Source of the DNA: Musa acuminata AAA Group
Lineage: Eukaryota; Streptophyta; Magnoliopsida; Zingiberales; Musaceae
Reading direction: 5' to 3'
Length of the DNA: 64,000 bases
NCBI RefSeq assembly: GCF_036884655.1
Contig: NC_088330.1
Coordinates: 30,321,001 to 30,385,000 of the forward strand
The notes under the pieces were generated by a model. It saw only the letters and a program-made list of their open reading frames with translations, searched no databases and was not told the origin of the DNA. The number at the start of each line of letters is the position of its first letter. Position 1 is the stretch's first letter. The position numbers and the translations under genes were made by a program. Of this stretch, positions 11,023-22,632 are shown one piece after another.

Positions 11023-13624
11023 ATGGGGAGGGCCACGAAGTGGCTCCGCAGCTTATTCGGCTGGAAGAAGGCGGATCCCGCCAGCGACGTCGAGCCGGCC
11101 AAGGATAAGAGGAGGTGGGGCTTCATGAGGCCGTTCCGGGAGAAGGTGCAGCAGCAGCGGAAGGGAGAGCAGACAACGGCGGTGGTCATGGAGGAGCGGA
11201 AGGGGTCGTACAGGGAGGTGCCGAAGCCGTTCGGGGCGGCAGACGAGGAGGAGCAGAACAAGCGCGCGATTGCCGTAGCGGCGGCCACCGCGGCTGTGGC
11301 GGAGGCGGCCGTGGCCGCAGCTCAGGCGGCGGCAGCGGTCGTCCGCCTGACCAGCAGCGGGAGAAGCGCCGTGGGGTTCTCCCTGGCTGCCGCTGGTAAG
11401 CGGGAAGAGGGGGCGGCGATCAAGATCCAGGCCGTGTTCCGGGGATACCTGGTTCGTTTCTCTTCTCTGTCCCTTCAATTGCAGTCTAAAATGTGCTTGT
11501 TGACGGAAAATTCGAAAGATTTCGTAGGAAAGAAAGGAAATTTGAAGGTCCAATCTGTTCCTTAACTCGATCCTCTGTTTTCATCACGAATCAGAAGAAA
11601 AGTCATTGTTCTTCTCTTTCCATCAGATCCAAATGGAAGGGTTAAGTTGGGAAACCGAGCTGCTTCCCTCATCTGCAATTTACATTGGCCGGTCCTTTGA
11701 TCGCATAATTATCGCTCATCCGGGCACTTCGACGAGAGCCAAAAGCATCGGTCTGTGAGCTCCTCAACTGCCTTGGGTGGAGCGATCTGGATTGCGTGAT
11801 TCGATTGGATCCTGTCACCTCAAATTTGCTATTTTTCCCGGTCTGCAGTCGCTATCTCCCTTCTCGTCTTGAATGCAGAACCCTTTTGGCTTTTCCACCC
11901 CCCATCTTCCTTTTTCCCATTACTCGTCTGTCCCTCCCCCATCTTTCCGCCATTTACTTCATCAGCTCCCTCACTGTGTATAGACCTGTATCCTCTGCGT
12001 CATTGGTTATTGCAGCTTGCAGTGGTATTGGTGCTATAAGTGGCATTGGATCGCAGCCTTATCCTTTCCCTCGTCCTCATACTTTTACTCTCTGCTTTTG
12101 GCTTTATTCTTCCCTTTAATCTTTCTCAACGCTGCTTCTCCTGTCTACTTGTACCGCAGTGGTTACTCCTCGGCTCATGAATCTCGTGGACCACATTTAG
12201 GACAATTTGGTTGGGATGGGTCATAATTTTCTTGGCCGTCCTACCAACTCTGAATTATTGAGTCATTGTTGACTTGGGGTCAATGTAGTTCTCTTCTGCA
12301 AAGGAATCTACTTTCTTGTTCTTCCACAAGTTCTTCGGATAAATCCTGTGTTCGGTAAATTGACCCCTGTTGATGTTGTGAAGGCAAGGAGGGCATTGAA
12401 AGCACTCAAGGGGCTGGTGAAGCTGCAGGCACTGGTGAGAGGTAACATTGTGAGGAAACAGGCCGCGGAGACGCTGCGATGCATGCAAGCATTGGTGAGA
12501 GTCCAAGCTCGGGCACGGGCGTGCCGTGTGCTCCGTTCCGAAAGGAGCAAGTTCGAGAAGGCCCCCAGCGGCCATTCTGTAAGTGTAGATTTTGTTCTTC
12601 CTCTTGTAGAGGTATAGCTAATACTCATTTTTGTTGTTAGTTCATAAGTTGTCTCGAAATCCAAAGCTGCCTCAGATTTGCTTTTATATGAATAATCACA
12701 ACTATCATTGTTTGAGCTGCTAATTCATTTGTTATAAGGAGCAAAAGATGAAAGGGAGGGAGGAAGTGTTAATACTTAGCCATTATTACGTTCCAGGGAA
12801 CTCCAACTCTCGAGCAACATGAACTTTCTGTTCCTGGCAAACCTGGTTCTTCCTGCATGCTGAATAGCTAGTAATGCACATTAATGAAGTCACGCTATTG
12901 TCGTCTGCAGAGAGGTTCCTCGAGGCCAGCCAGTAGTGACGCAGCCCACCGGGAGCGAGCAACCTCTGCAGGATGGAACTGGTTGGACCGCTGGATGGAG
13001 GAACGGTATTGGGACAGCCGAGAATCCGTGAAGAAGGCAGGGCATGGTGCTTCCATGGACGATGATAAGAATGCAAAGATTCTTGAAGTAGATCCAGGGA
13101 AGCCCCAGTTTCATCACAAGAGGCGGAACACGCACAACCACTCCTCTTGCTCCACACTGACTTCGGACCAGAACAGCCATAGCTTCGTCACCGTCCCCGA
13201 CTCACCGTCGGTGGAATCCACCGCCGCCCAACATTTCGTGCCTAGCTCGTCCTCCGTCGAAATGCAGCAATCTGTGGGCCACCTGAGGTTCCCTTTCGAG
13301 GCCGGGGAGTACGGGGAGAGCCCGCAATTCTACTCTGCTTCGTCGCGACCGGGAAGCTCGAGGAAGGGGCCGTTCACGCCGTCGAAGAGCGACTGCTCCC
13401 GGAGCCTGTTCAGTGGCTACTCTGACTACCCAAACTACATGGCCAACACCGAGTCTTCGAGGGCGAAGGTGCGGTCTCACAGCGCGCCGAAGCAGAGGCC
13501 GGACCGGCTGAATCCTTTGGGGCCCTTCGCTCAGCGGTCGTCGTCTCTGCACGCCAAGTCCTCAAACAAGGCTTACCCGGGCTCCGGCCGGTTGGATAGG
13601 TTAGGATTGCCCATCGGGATTTGA
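11023..13624 (+). CDS. IQ67-domain (IQD) calmodulin-binding protein
   Basis: Plant-specific IQD scaffold that binds calmodulin and usually sits at microtubules, the plasma membrane or the nucleus. Exons: 11023-11451, 12384-12578, optional 12797-12845, and 12911 (or 12915 if the optional exon is used) to 13624. The start gives [16 protein letters not shown], the conserved IQD N-terminus. The IQ67 domain spans about residues 131-197 and is split by the family's phase-0 intron after IQAVFRGYL. Its motifs are [22 protein letters not shown] and [13 protein letters not shown]. Exon 4 carries [14 protein letters not shown] and the C-terminal DUF4005-like [20 protein letters not shown]. An alanine-rich run (about 86-108) precedes IQ67. 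Length is about 445 residues without the 16-residue optional exon. The family call is very secure; the exon 2 to 4 junction is not. Confidence 0.95.
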
Positions 13625-15012
13625 TGGAATCAACCTCGGAGATCACTGTGTTCATAACGTTTTGCTTCTTTTGTTTGGCAATGACTGAAGCAGTCTCTGA
13701 CAATCTCGGACGAAGTCCCTAACCATGTTTATGTTCTGCTGTTCATCTTGTAAGGTTACCTGGAGATGTAAGTTTAGTGTAGGATTGCCATCAGCTCCAA
13801 AGTTTAATGCTTCCAAGATTTCTGCTGGTTTGCACATTGCTTGCTCATACAATCCTGAAATCTTTGGATAGATTCTGTTGCCCAACTTGCTTTAAAATAA
13901 CATAGGTGGAATCTTATTATATATCACCTGAGTGGGAGTCAGGAGATTGATTGCACGCAGTGTGGTGTCGGTCATGGAAGGCGTGCCAGTGCCGGTCATG
14001 CTACGTTGCACTTGGTTTTACTGAAGAACAATTTAATGCATGTCTACAGCAATATATACATATTTTTCTCTATCCGCTCTGCTTGCATGACTCGTATCCA
14101 TGGATAAAATGGACGACAGAAAAGACGAGAAGACACATTGATTGGGTTCCGGCAACAGGCGTTCAAATAGCCTGTCACGTACAAATTCGGAACAGGGATG
14201 AAAAAGAAAGCGACATGTCGCGTTCTGCTTTCCAGTTTGGAGATTCGTGAGCCGAGAATCACATGATGGTGGGCGAAACACACGGTCGGCGGATAAGTCG
14301 AGCACGGTCCCAAGTAGAGAGAGAAAGAGAGACTGGGGGGAGCACGCACAACTGGCCTTACTGTACGTGCATTTGTTACGCAGTGCTCCTCCGCTCGTTG
14401 GCTGCTCTCGTGACGGTGAAGGGGAATTTTTCATTGTGTTACAGAGCGATGAGATGGATCGATGCGGATGAGCTGATGGGATTCTTCCCAGAGAGCTATT
14501 GGATTCCCTTCTAAAATGAGCTGCGGACAGCCTCGCCTGGCATTAGATTCTGAGGTCGACACATGATGGAGTGAGATCAATGCCTTGTGCACACAACATG
14601 CTCGCCGAATTGCCCTTGTGAAAAGTAAAGTGGTGTACATCTCAATATATGCTCGATCTATATTCTCTCTTTTGTTGCCAACCAGGACATGCTGATGGCA
14701 GCAGTAACAGGAAAAAAGAAAAGATAGACAAGTTACACAGTGCAAGCAGTGTCCTACCTACAGAATGATCGACGCAAGTGTAGGTAGATCAAATGTTGCT
14801 TTCTGAGTGGTCTTCTGCAAATGATGAAATGCTTTTTCCCCTTATCCTTTAATCTATTGATTAGGTTTTCGATAAAACATTTCACCATGAAGATTGATGT
14901 GAACACAGCAGTCATATGGTCGGTCACACATGACTCTTGATGAGACTTTGATATACTGCATACAGTGCCCATGAACAGCGCTCTTTCCACACAAAAACAA
15001 TTTAGAGCCGAG
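13625..15012. other. IQD 3' flank and intergenic, no gene seen
   Basis: The first 250-300 bases are probably the IQD 3' UTR. Further right are several 75-133 codon open frames on both strands (14030-14740) with no recognisable domains or splice logic. A short GA-rich run (GAGAGAGAAAGAGAGAC) lies near 14320. Nothing else is supportable. Confidence 0.5.
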
Positions 15013-15086
15013 TGGCGTCGCCCGGACTCGAACCGGAGACCTTCAGTGTGTTAGACTGACGTGATAACCAACTACACCACGACACC
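15013..15086 (-). tRNA. tRNA-Val (anticodon AAC)
   Basis: A 74-nt cloverleaf on the minus strand. The acceptor arm GGTGTCG pairs with CGACGCC (one G-U pair), followed by discriminator A. There is a D-arm region with AGTTGGTTA. The anticodon loop CTAACAC gives anticodon AAC for valine codons. The T arm is CCGGTTCGAACCCGG. There is no intron and CCA is not encoded, as usual for nuclear tRNA genes. The sequence closely resembles the plant nuclear tRNA-Val(AAC) type. Confidence 0.95.
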
Positions 15087-15137
15087 GTAGTTGATGAGTT
15101 GCTCTCTCTAATTCTTGTCGTATAGAATAGTTTTCGA

Positions 15138-15300
15138 CGTTGATTTCTTCCGGTGCGTTCATCTCCAGGGTTTTCGGTAGAGCACTCTTCGCGGCCGCTT
15201 CTTCAGCTAGCAAGGCGCAGAATCCGCTTGAGGAGTTCTGCAAGGTAAACAGTGGCACAGATGAAGAGAAACCTGTTATTGATTGTATCGTCTTGGTTCC
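15138..15300 (+). pseudogene. 5' fragment of mitochondrial ribosomal protein uL29m (L47)
   Basis: The frame reads …ISRVFGRALFAAASSASK, then AQNPLEEF and GTDEEKPV. This matches the presequence and start of plant mitochondrial large-subunit protein uL29m/MRPL47, where FGRSLFAAA…NPLEEFF…DEEKPVVYGRSWKASEL is typical. Here homology stops after EEKPVI: the conserved GRSWKASELRLKSWDD core that should follow is missing, and no ATG starts the frame (TTG instead). It begins about 50 bases from the tRNA gene. It is most likely a truncated gene copy; an exon of a rearranged gene is a less likely alternative. Confidence 0.7.
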
Positions 15301-15839
15301 TTTTGATCTTCCAAATTTCAAGCCTGTCGCCCTATCTCACTATGGTATTCAAATAGTTTATTTAAATATACATGGATTACGGTTTATTTGTTTCACCTTG
15401 CAATGTGTGATTTGATTTGGTATTGGTATTGGATCCCGCGTTCTCCGAAGGCTTTCTACCAACAGTTTTGGCACAATTATATGAAGTTTTAACAGTTGAT
15501 CAGCAGATTAATATGTTTGATTATGTAGCATATATATACAACAGTCAATAAGTGGCACACTGATATGCTCATTATTTTCAATAACTAAGAGTCTGATGCA
15601 TGCAACCCCATCAATGTTAAATAGGCGTGCCACCTCAACTCGTGAGAGAATGAAAATTTTGCTGGATATGTCACATTTAGCTTAGCATCAAAAGAATATA
15701 TATATTCCCTCATTAAATCAAGGTTTTTTTTACTGTTTATTAAATATAAATATATTTATGTTGTTATTCGCTTGAGACATTCTTTCATGTTTTACAATTA
15801 ACGGATGATATTCTGGAGTTGTCTAACCATGGCCGTCAC
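15301..15839. other. AT-rich intergenic, nothing recognised
   Basis: It lies between the uL29m fragment and the target-site duplication of the LTR element. No coding, RNA or repeat signal is visible beyond AT-rich runs. Confidence 0.5.
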
Positions 15840-15844
15840 AAATG

Positions 15845-16429
15845 TGTAAACAAAAAAATCATAATATATTATTATTATAAAAAATTAAATATTAAAATTT
15901 AAAATTAAATAATAATTAATTTAAATTTACGATACATACCTTTCAATGATTCTAAAAAAAAAACTTTTCTGATATACAAGCATGTCATTATCGAATCCAA
16001 AAGCTATAATGATATTGAGCTACAAAGATAATTAGATTCATCTTTTCCTTTCTTCCTATTATTTATAGAACCGCTATAAGTGATAAATTTAGAAACAAAG
16101 AGGAAATAAAAGAATACTTATAATCTCTTATTGACTAGTTCATATGATTAAGACGAGATGAAAGTAGATCTATAGTCTCTCAATCATATTACATATCTAA
16201 TATCATTACTTATCCATATATCCATATATTCAATTATTCATGATGAGTCCTTAGGAGGTCATGTTTTTTTTATAAACGAGAGCAAAGAGTATAGAATAAA
16301 TAATCAAGATAGTCCCTCTTATCAAGTATCATAATTGGACTTCATTTTTATTGTTTGATAATCATAATTAGAATCCAATCATATCCATAATATATCTTAG
16401 CTAATAAGATAGGGCCACATAATTTAATA
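15845..16429 (-). repeat. 3' LTR of the 15.8-21.4 kb element
   Basis: 585-bp LTR. It shares blocks such as GAATCCAATCATATC, TTTTCTGATAT and CCAAAAG with the partner at 20770-21395, but many substitutions and small indels separate them. Its minus-strand start is mutated to TATTAAATT from TGTTAGATT. Confidence 0.8.
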
Positions 16430-17099
16430 TTTTTTTACTTAGCCCATTAATTGATAAGATATAAAAAGGTATAAAATTAAAAATAAATAAAAAATATTAT
16501 TTAAAAATAATTTTACCTAATTGGATTCTTAATTTTAAAAATCATTTATACATGCACAAATTTTAAAATATGGGTCAATAAGTCTAATAAATGTAATAAT
16601 ATATATTAAGTCTTACTAGTAATATGAGTCATAGTAGTTATATATCATCAATGTTATGCTTTTTTCTATATACCACAACACATTAGTCCTTCCTAATGTT
16701 GTCTAAAATAACTCATGTAATTTATCTCATCAAGATAATTCTATTATCACATTTAACCATAATATATGAATATATCAATGTAAACAACATAGTAAAAATA
16801 AATAACTTTAAGTATGTAAACAAGAATATTAATTATAATGTCCACTTACACATACATCACCAAATCTTTTATATTTTGCTCATAAACTCAATCATAAGAA
16901 TATATTTTTTTAAACACTTTACGATATAAATCCTAAGTGAATGGATCAGCAATCAATATAGTGAAACTCAAGTTATTAATTAACATTAATTATTTTTGAA
17001 CTCTTGTCTCTAACTATCAAGTACTTTATACTATAATGAATCAAGCTAAAATAGTACTTATCATTCTTAGAGAAGAAAGATACTACAAAATGTCACAAA

Positions 17100-17300
17100 G
17101 TATCTTTAGTAACTCGGTAATTGGAGCATATCATTGGTATAAGAAATATTTTGAAGCATATCAATGACGTATAAAATATTTCAGAGCATATCACACATAT
17201 CAATAGCATATGAAATATTTCAGAGCATATCAATAACATATAAAATATTTCAAAGTATAAAAATAACGTATAAAATATTTCGGAGCATATCAATAAATAA
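17100..17300. repeat. About 30-bp tandem repeat array
   Basis: Six imperfect copies of a roughly 30-bp unit (AGCATATCAATAACATATAA followed by AATATTTCAG). Read on the minus strand it stays open (17093-17368, 91 codons) and gives a repeating, hydrophobic IFYxLLICSE pattern. That openness is a by-product of the repeat rather than evidence for a protein. Confidence 0.85.
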
Positions 17301-17899
17301 ATAAGAAACATAAGCTCAAATGTCATATTTGATATTGCATTCATTTCATTCTTATCCAAAGCGCACATATAAACTCATAAGTAATGCTTTAGATATCATA
17401 TAAAAAATATAGAGGGTGAAGTAAGATCATAACATAATATGATCCATCCATTTTTTAGAGCTCCATCCAGTAACGTCTGGATGAAGTTAAAGGAGGCCGA
17501 CAAAGCATCGTGTGCTCTAAACATAACTCTCTCTCCTATTTTTTTCGCAAAGGTTCATATCATTACATAAATACTAGAGTACAAAAGTATATTATGAGTA
17601 ATAAATTCAACTTATATCAGAAGCATATATGAAATAATGAAAACATATATGTGACTATATAAAACAATACGATGCAAACATAAACTTTCATAAAATATAT
17701 TCAGATATAAAAAGAATTAAAGACAAGAGCTACAAGAGTTCAAACTAATTACATATGGCTTAATTTAAAAAAAAAATTTAGATGAATTCAATTTCAAAGA
17801 GATGGAACAAGAATAGGCACAATTAACAAAAGTTTAGTTTTAGCAATAAGGCATATTACATGAATTATTTGAATAATCAATTATATTTTAATTTACTCA

Positions 17900-18350
17900 A
17901 GAAAGATATTATTTAAAAGATATATTAATCTACTTTTAGATAAAATAAGTTTTATATGAATTGGAATTTTCAACAAGGAGTTCCAAATAATATGGTAACA
18001 AAAGGTCAGAGAACACTATCTCTGTCTTACAGAATTTATAAGGTCGACTCTAATAGATATTTGGGTAGACATTTGTACTCTAAAATTTTCAAGTAGGTAT
18101 TAAAAGATATCTATTAGTCTAGTTTCCAAATATTTATATAAATTAAAATTTTCAATAGAGAGTTATAAGTAATAGAGTAACAAAATATCAGTAAACATTA
18201 TCTCTATTTTGCAGAATCCATAAGATTAATTCTAATAGATATTTGGGTAGGATTTTATACTCCAAATCTTTTAAGCAGGCATAAAAAGAAAGATCTATGA
18301 GTCTATTTTCAGATAAAATAAGTTTTGCCTAAATCAGAATTTGGTTCGAA
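17900..18350. repeat. About 180-bp tandem repeat in gypsy LTR
   Basis: Two and a half diverged copies of an approximately 180-bp unit carrying TAATAGATATTTGGGTAG, ATTTTCAA and AGATAAAATAAGTTTT blocks. They lie in and next to the 3' LTR of the nested gypsy element. Confidence 0.7.
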
Positions 18351-20061
18351 GAATTATAGTAAGAACAAGGCAGATGGATCATAAATCTAAAAAATTCTAG
18401 ATTCGAAGCTTTATATCTAAACAAGATTGATAACAGGTGTAAGGTCAAAACTCTTCAAATTTCTCATAATTAAGGCAAAAGTAAATATTAGAATTATTAT
18501 AAAAAAGGACACTTGTCTAAGAAAATAGATCCCAAATGAGAGGATCAGAGCCAAAATCCTAAGCCCAAATCACTTCCCCTTCTTCTTCTTATTTTTTTTT
18601 ATACATTTTATAGTTTAGTCCTTGTATTATTTATATTTACAAATAGATATTCAAATTTTATAAATAGATTCTCAAATTTATAAATAGGTCATCAAATTTA
18701 TAATTAGGTCCTTATAAATAATTAAAAATAAGTTTTTATATTGCAAATAATTCCTTACAAAAATTTAAAAATAAGGGATATTATACTATCCATTTTTAAA
18801 GAAAAAATTTAGTCCTCTAAATTTATTATATGTCAATCGATGAAAAGATAAAGATATGTTTTTTTTTCATTTTCTCCTTTAGCTCTCTTTCGTCAATAGA
18901 ATAATTCTTCAATAGAATAATACTTCCAAATCACTTTAATTAGAGGAATGATTTTATTTCTTATGATATTTTATTTTTTATCAATAATTTGAGTAGACTC
19001 TTCCACATAAAATAAGTCTTTTTCGATTATAATCGGTTTATACTTAATGATATGAGAATGATCTAGTATATACTTTATGAGAATTAAATATAAAATATAT
19101 CATGGATATGACATAAAGATTGTGGCAAGGCAATCTTGTACGTGAGAACCAAGCCTCTTAATGACCTCAAAAGGTCCAACAAATCTAAGCCTTAACTTTC
19201 CTTTCTTTCCAAATCTTACCACACTTTTAGAAGGGAAGACCTTCAAGAATACAAAATCCTCTACTTGAAACTCAATATCTCATTTTCTGTTGTCAGTATA
19301 GCTCTTTTAATGACTCTGAGCAGTCTTTAACTTTTTTCCTATAACTTAAATTTTCTCGGTAGTCTCTTGTATTTTATATGCAACTAACAACTTTTTGTCA
19401 CCAACTTCTTCCCAACATATAAGTGTTTTACACTTTTGCTCATATAAAACTTCATAAGGAGATATTACTCCAAATCTTTCAATCACGATATAAAAAGAAA
19501 GATTTATAAGTCTAATTTTTAGATAAAATAAGTTTTGCTAAATTCAGAATTCAATATAAGGAGTTATAACAAAAACAAGATAGATAGATCATAAATCTTA
19601 AAAATTCCAGATTCAAAGCTTTATACCTAAACGAGATTGATAACAATTGTAAGGCCAAAACTCTTTTAACTTTCTTATAATCAAGGTGAAAGCAGATATT
19701 AGAATTTCTATAGGAAAGGGTTAGAACACTTGCCTTTGAAGAAATAGATCCTAAATGAAAGGATTTGAATCAAAACCCTAAGCCCAAATCACTTCCCCAC
19801 CGAACACTGCCTCTGTTGGTTTCTTTAGGTTGAAGGAATCGAAGCAAGAGGCGGTGGAAGAAACCCCTTTTTATTTTTTATATATTTTATAGTTTAGTTC
19901 TTGTACTATTTATATTTATAAATAGGTCCTCAGATTTATAAATAAGTATTTAGATTTTATAAATAGGTCCTTAGATGTATAATTTAGTCCTTATAAATAA
20001 TTCAAAATAGGTTTTTAATTACAAACAAGCCCTTACAAAAATTCAGAAATGAGGGATATTA
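18240..20061 (-). mobile_element. Nested, internally deleted Ty3/gypsy element
   Basis: Direct repeats at about 18240-18788 and 19463-20061 are diverged copies of one LTR whose minus-strand start reads TATAATATCCCTCATTT (likely from TGTAATATCCC). Only about 675 bases lie between them, containing the tail of a gypsy integrase. The right copy abuts the integrase directly at 19463, so the LTR end, primer site, gag, protease and reverse transcriptase have been deleted. The left LTR probably extends to about 17.9 kb through tandem repeats. The element sits inside the older 15.8-21.4 kb element. Confidence 0.65.
19080..19463 (-). pseudogene. Ty3/gypsy integrase C-terminal remnant
   Basis: Minus-strand conceptual reading with frameshifts and stops gives ISPYEVLYEQKCKT, LVAYKIQETTEKI, then EDFVFLKVFPSK and VRFGKKGKLRLRFVGPFEVI. 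These are the spacer and GPF/Y module at the end of plant gypsy (chromovirus-type) integrases. Stop codons and frame breaks make it non-functional. No chromodomain is visible downstream. Confidence 0.85.
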
Positions 20062-20069
20062 TATAGATG

Positions 20070-20560
20070 CTACCTATGCATCGCAACCACTGTTCGTGAC
20101 CGTTGCTGGAGGCACGATCGCTGCTTGCACAAGGCATCGCCGCCACTATGTGCAGCCACTGCCTACTTGCGATCTCCCCACCCACGTGTGTCTATGCGCA
20201 TGCCACCTAGCGACCCCACAGTCATTGCAGCATGATTATGCACACACAAGCTCCTTTGACGTCTAGTGATGTCAACCGCAACCAGCAAATGCTGCTCGTA
20301 GCAACATTGTTGTAATCGTTATAGCTGTTGTAGGCAGTGGCAGTGCTATTACAACTGCCACATGCAATGGTTGTACACAATCATTACAACCTTCACGGGC
20401 AGTGGTATTGTTGTAACCGCTACATGCAATGGTCTTATGTAACTGTTATAGGGCTATTACACTCCATAGTGCTTGCACTAGATATGCAACCATTACCTGT
20501 AACTAGGCTAATGACCACCGGAGGTCGTTGCCCTCAATAATACTGTTGTTGACAATAAGT
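20070..20560. other. GC-rich island within the AT-rich element
   Basis: An abrupt GC-rich insert of roughly 490 bases between the nested gypsy LTR and the right LTR. It contains imperfect repeats of a GTTGTAA/ACATGCAATGGT theme. A 67-codon frame (20337-20540) follows the repeat and is not convincing. It may be surviving 5' internal or gag sequence of the host element, or separate insert DNA. Confidence 0.4.
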
Positions 20561-20769
20561 TATCGATAGTCGTCTACTAATTAAATGCGAGAAACCTTAT
20601 ATCATTTTAAGTAGGCAATATGATAAACTAGATAGAAAAGCAAATCGACAATATAGATGAATCATTCATGCATTGTAAATAAAAATCAATTAATACTATT
20701 TCATGAGTGAAAGGTTCTAACAAATATATCTAAAGTATTTGATTTCACAATCATGACTCTAATACTAAT

Positions 20770-21395
20770 TGTAAGCATAAAAATTATAATATATTGTTAT
20801 TATGTAAAAAAATTTATTATCAAAATTTGATATCAAATAGCAATAGATCTAAATTTATGATATATACCTTCAGATGATTCTCATAAAATCTTTTCTGATA
20901 TGCAACCATACTATTATAGAATCCAAAAGTTACAGTCATATTGATTTACAAGGAAAACTAAACTCACATTTTACCCTATTCTTATCCTTCATAAGACCAC
21001 TATAAGCAATGAATTTAGGAACAAATGAAAGATGAGAGATCTATAATCTCTTATTGATTAGTTCATATGATTAAATAAAGATAAGAGAAAATATGTAATA
21101 TTTCAATAATATCACTTATCGACATATCCTTACTTATATGCATAGTTGCGTATCTAATTATTAACATATCTAATTATTTGTTCTAAGTCTCTAAGAGGTC
21201 TTATATTTTATAAGTGGAAATAGAGAAAATATGATAAGTAATTATGAGAGTCTCTACTATCAAGATTATCTCCTAAGGAATCTTATCAATCTTACCATAA
21301 TTAGACTTTCTTTTTATTGATCGATAATTATAATCAGAATCCAATCATATCTATAAAATATTTTATCTAATTAAATATGATAATATAATCTAACA
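20770..21395 (-). repeat. 5' LTR of the 15.8-21.4 kb element
   Basis: 626-bp LTR in minus orientation. It begins TGTTAGATTATATTATC at 21395 and ends TTTATGCTTACA at 20770. The same LTR family recurs as a solo LTR at 63050-63559 on the plus strand. Confidence 0.85.
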
Positions 21396-21400
21396 AAATG

Positions 21401-22560
21401 AACTTAAATGTCAATTGCACCTAACGAAAATTAATACGTCAAATCAAGCATAAACTGAGAATGATCAGTACACTCATTCTTATCTTACTTTCAAACTCTA
21501 TTATTTTCATCGTTGAGATAAGTTGAATGTCTAAATATGTTGGGGTATTAGTCTCCTTTTTAATGCTATAAAAGTTTCTTAGAGCTGGTGTGTGAACTCT
21601 TCTCAGATCGTTGATTTCTTCACAGCACTGGTAGTTCAAACATGCGCAGTATCTTTTCTTATTTGTAGAGGTTTGATCTTTACGGAGAAGTCCATGAAAA
21701 GAACGTGATTGTTTTTTTAAATAATATTTTTACATTAAATATCGTATAAGACATAATACACCAATCGTTGGAATATCTCAATAAAGATACTAACCACTCA
21801 TCTCAATTGACTCAATGTGATTGTTTGTTGAATCTGTGTGTAAACCCCAAGACCAATTGATCAGTCTTTTCAAAGGTATAAAACTATTATAATCCTCATT
21901 CTTTTCTTCCAATCTTTATGTTCTAGATTTTATTTTCCAGTCAAAAATATACAAAGAAAGTTAAAAGAGAAAAAAAAATGAATTAGAATTTGGACTATCC
22001 TAGCAAAACAAAGGCAGAAACAGACAGTAAAAATATATAATATATAGTGGTCTTATGAGCTTTAACAGACATCTACTAAATAATGTTAAAATTCCAATTA
22101 AACATTTGAAAATAAGAAAATTCCTTAACTATTTATCGACCTCTAACCGATGAAAAATGATATAATTTTAATGTGAAAATTGTATAGGATCATGTTAATC
22201 TTCTTTCTATCGTTCAAATGTCTCCGATGAAATGAAAAATATAATGATAAATTGAATAGGGTGTTTTTTTTTTTGCTATCTCGAACTTAGTTTTTCAATA
22301 ACAAGCAACACATTTCAATTAACGCACCAAATTAGGCTCCACAATGCACACAAACTTGCATTTTTGTGATCATCACATTTCATGATCTTCTGCTTCATTT
22401 CAATTAACAGAAGAAAAATTGCAGCTTGCTTTGAGTCAACAACAATAAATCCAAATTTTTAATGGATTAAGCAAATTGAATCAAATACTCGTGATGGCAA
22501 CTAATTCTGCACATGAACATGATGAGCAAATGATACCAAATAACCAAGCAAATATCCCGA
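21401..22560. other. AT-rich intergenic upstream of the kinase gene
   Basis: It begins at the end of the target duplication. There is one 66-codon minus frame (21439-21639) with no recognisable domain. No RNA gene or clear repeat is seen. Confidence 0.45.
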
Positions 22561-22564
22561 GGAA

Positions 22565-22632
22565 TTATAACGCCCGTTATAATATGATATCTCTTATTGT
22601 AACGTCCGTTACATGATGGGATAACAGCCGTT
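22565..22632. promoter_or_regulatory. Cluster of AACG-N2-CGTT palindromes
   Basis: Three related inverted repeats in 68 bases: TTATAACGCCCGTTATAA (22565-22582, 8-bp arms, perfect), TGTAACGTCCGTTACA (22598-22613, 7-bp arms, perfect) and the imperfect TAACAGCCGTTC (about 22622-22633). Centres are 32 and 22 bases apart, close to three and two helical turns. Each half-site contains the AACG/CGTT core typical of plant MYB-type sites. The cluster lies about 650 bases upstream of the kinase start codon. Function as a binding site is inference. Confidence 0.5.

Larger units (their letters stand above)
15845..21395 (-). mobile_element. Degenerate LTR retrotransposon with perfect target duplication
   Basis: Two diverged direct repeats bound this 5.55-kb block: LTRs at 15845-16429 and 20770-21395. 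In minus orientation they start TGTTAGATT-like and end TTTATGCTTACA/TTTGTTTACA. Flanking 5-mers AAATG (15840-15844) and AAATG (21396-21400) are identical, a target-site duplication. Next to the right LTR, 20755-20769 read on the minus strand is a decayed tRNA-Met primer site (TAGTATTAGAGT for TGGTATCAGAGC), which sets the orientation. The interior is AT-rich and carries no intact coding region. It hosts a nested gypsy element (about 17.9-20.06 kb) and tandem repeats. LTR divergence implies great age. Confidence 0.8.

Noticed and set aside
11053..11553. 166-codon minus frame antisense to the IQD first exon
   Set aside because: It is the shadow of GC-rich IQD coding sequence; the plus frame carries the conserved IQD motifs.
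17100..17300. Possible CRISPR-like regular repeat
   Set aside because: Units are directly adjacent without unique spacers, in a plant nuclear retroelement; an ordinary tandem repeat.
17093..17368. 91-codon hydrophobic repeat protein on the minus strand
   Set aside because: The repeat unit of about 30 bases keeps the frame open by chance; it lies inside a dead retroelement and has no homologue that I recognise.
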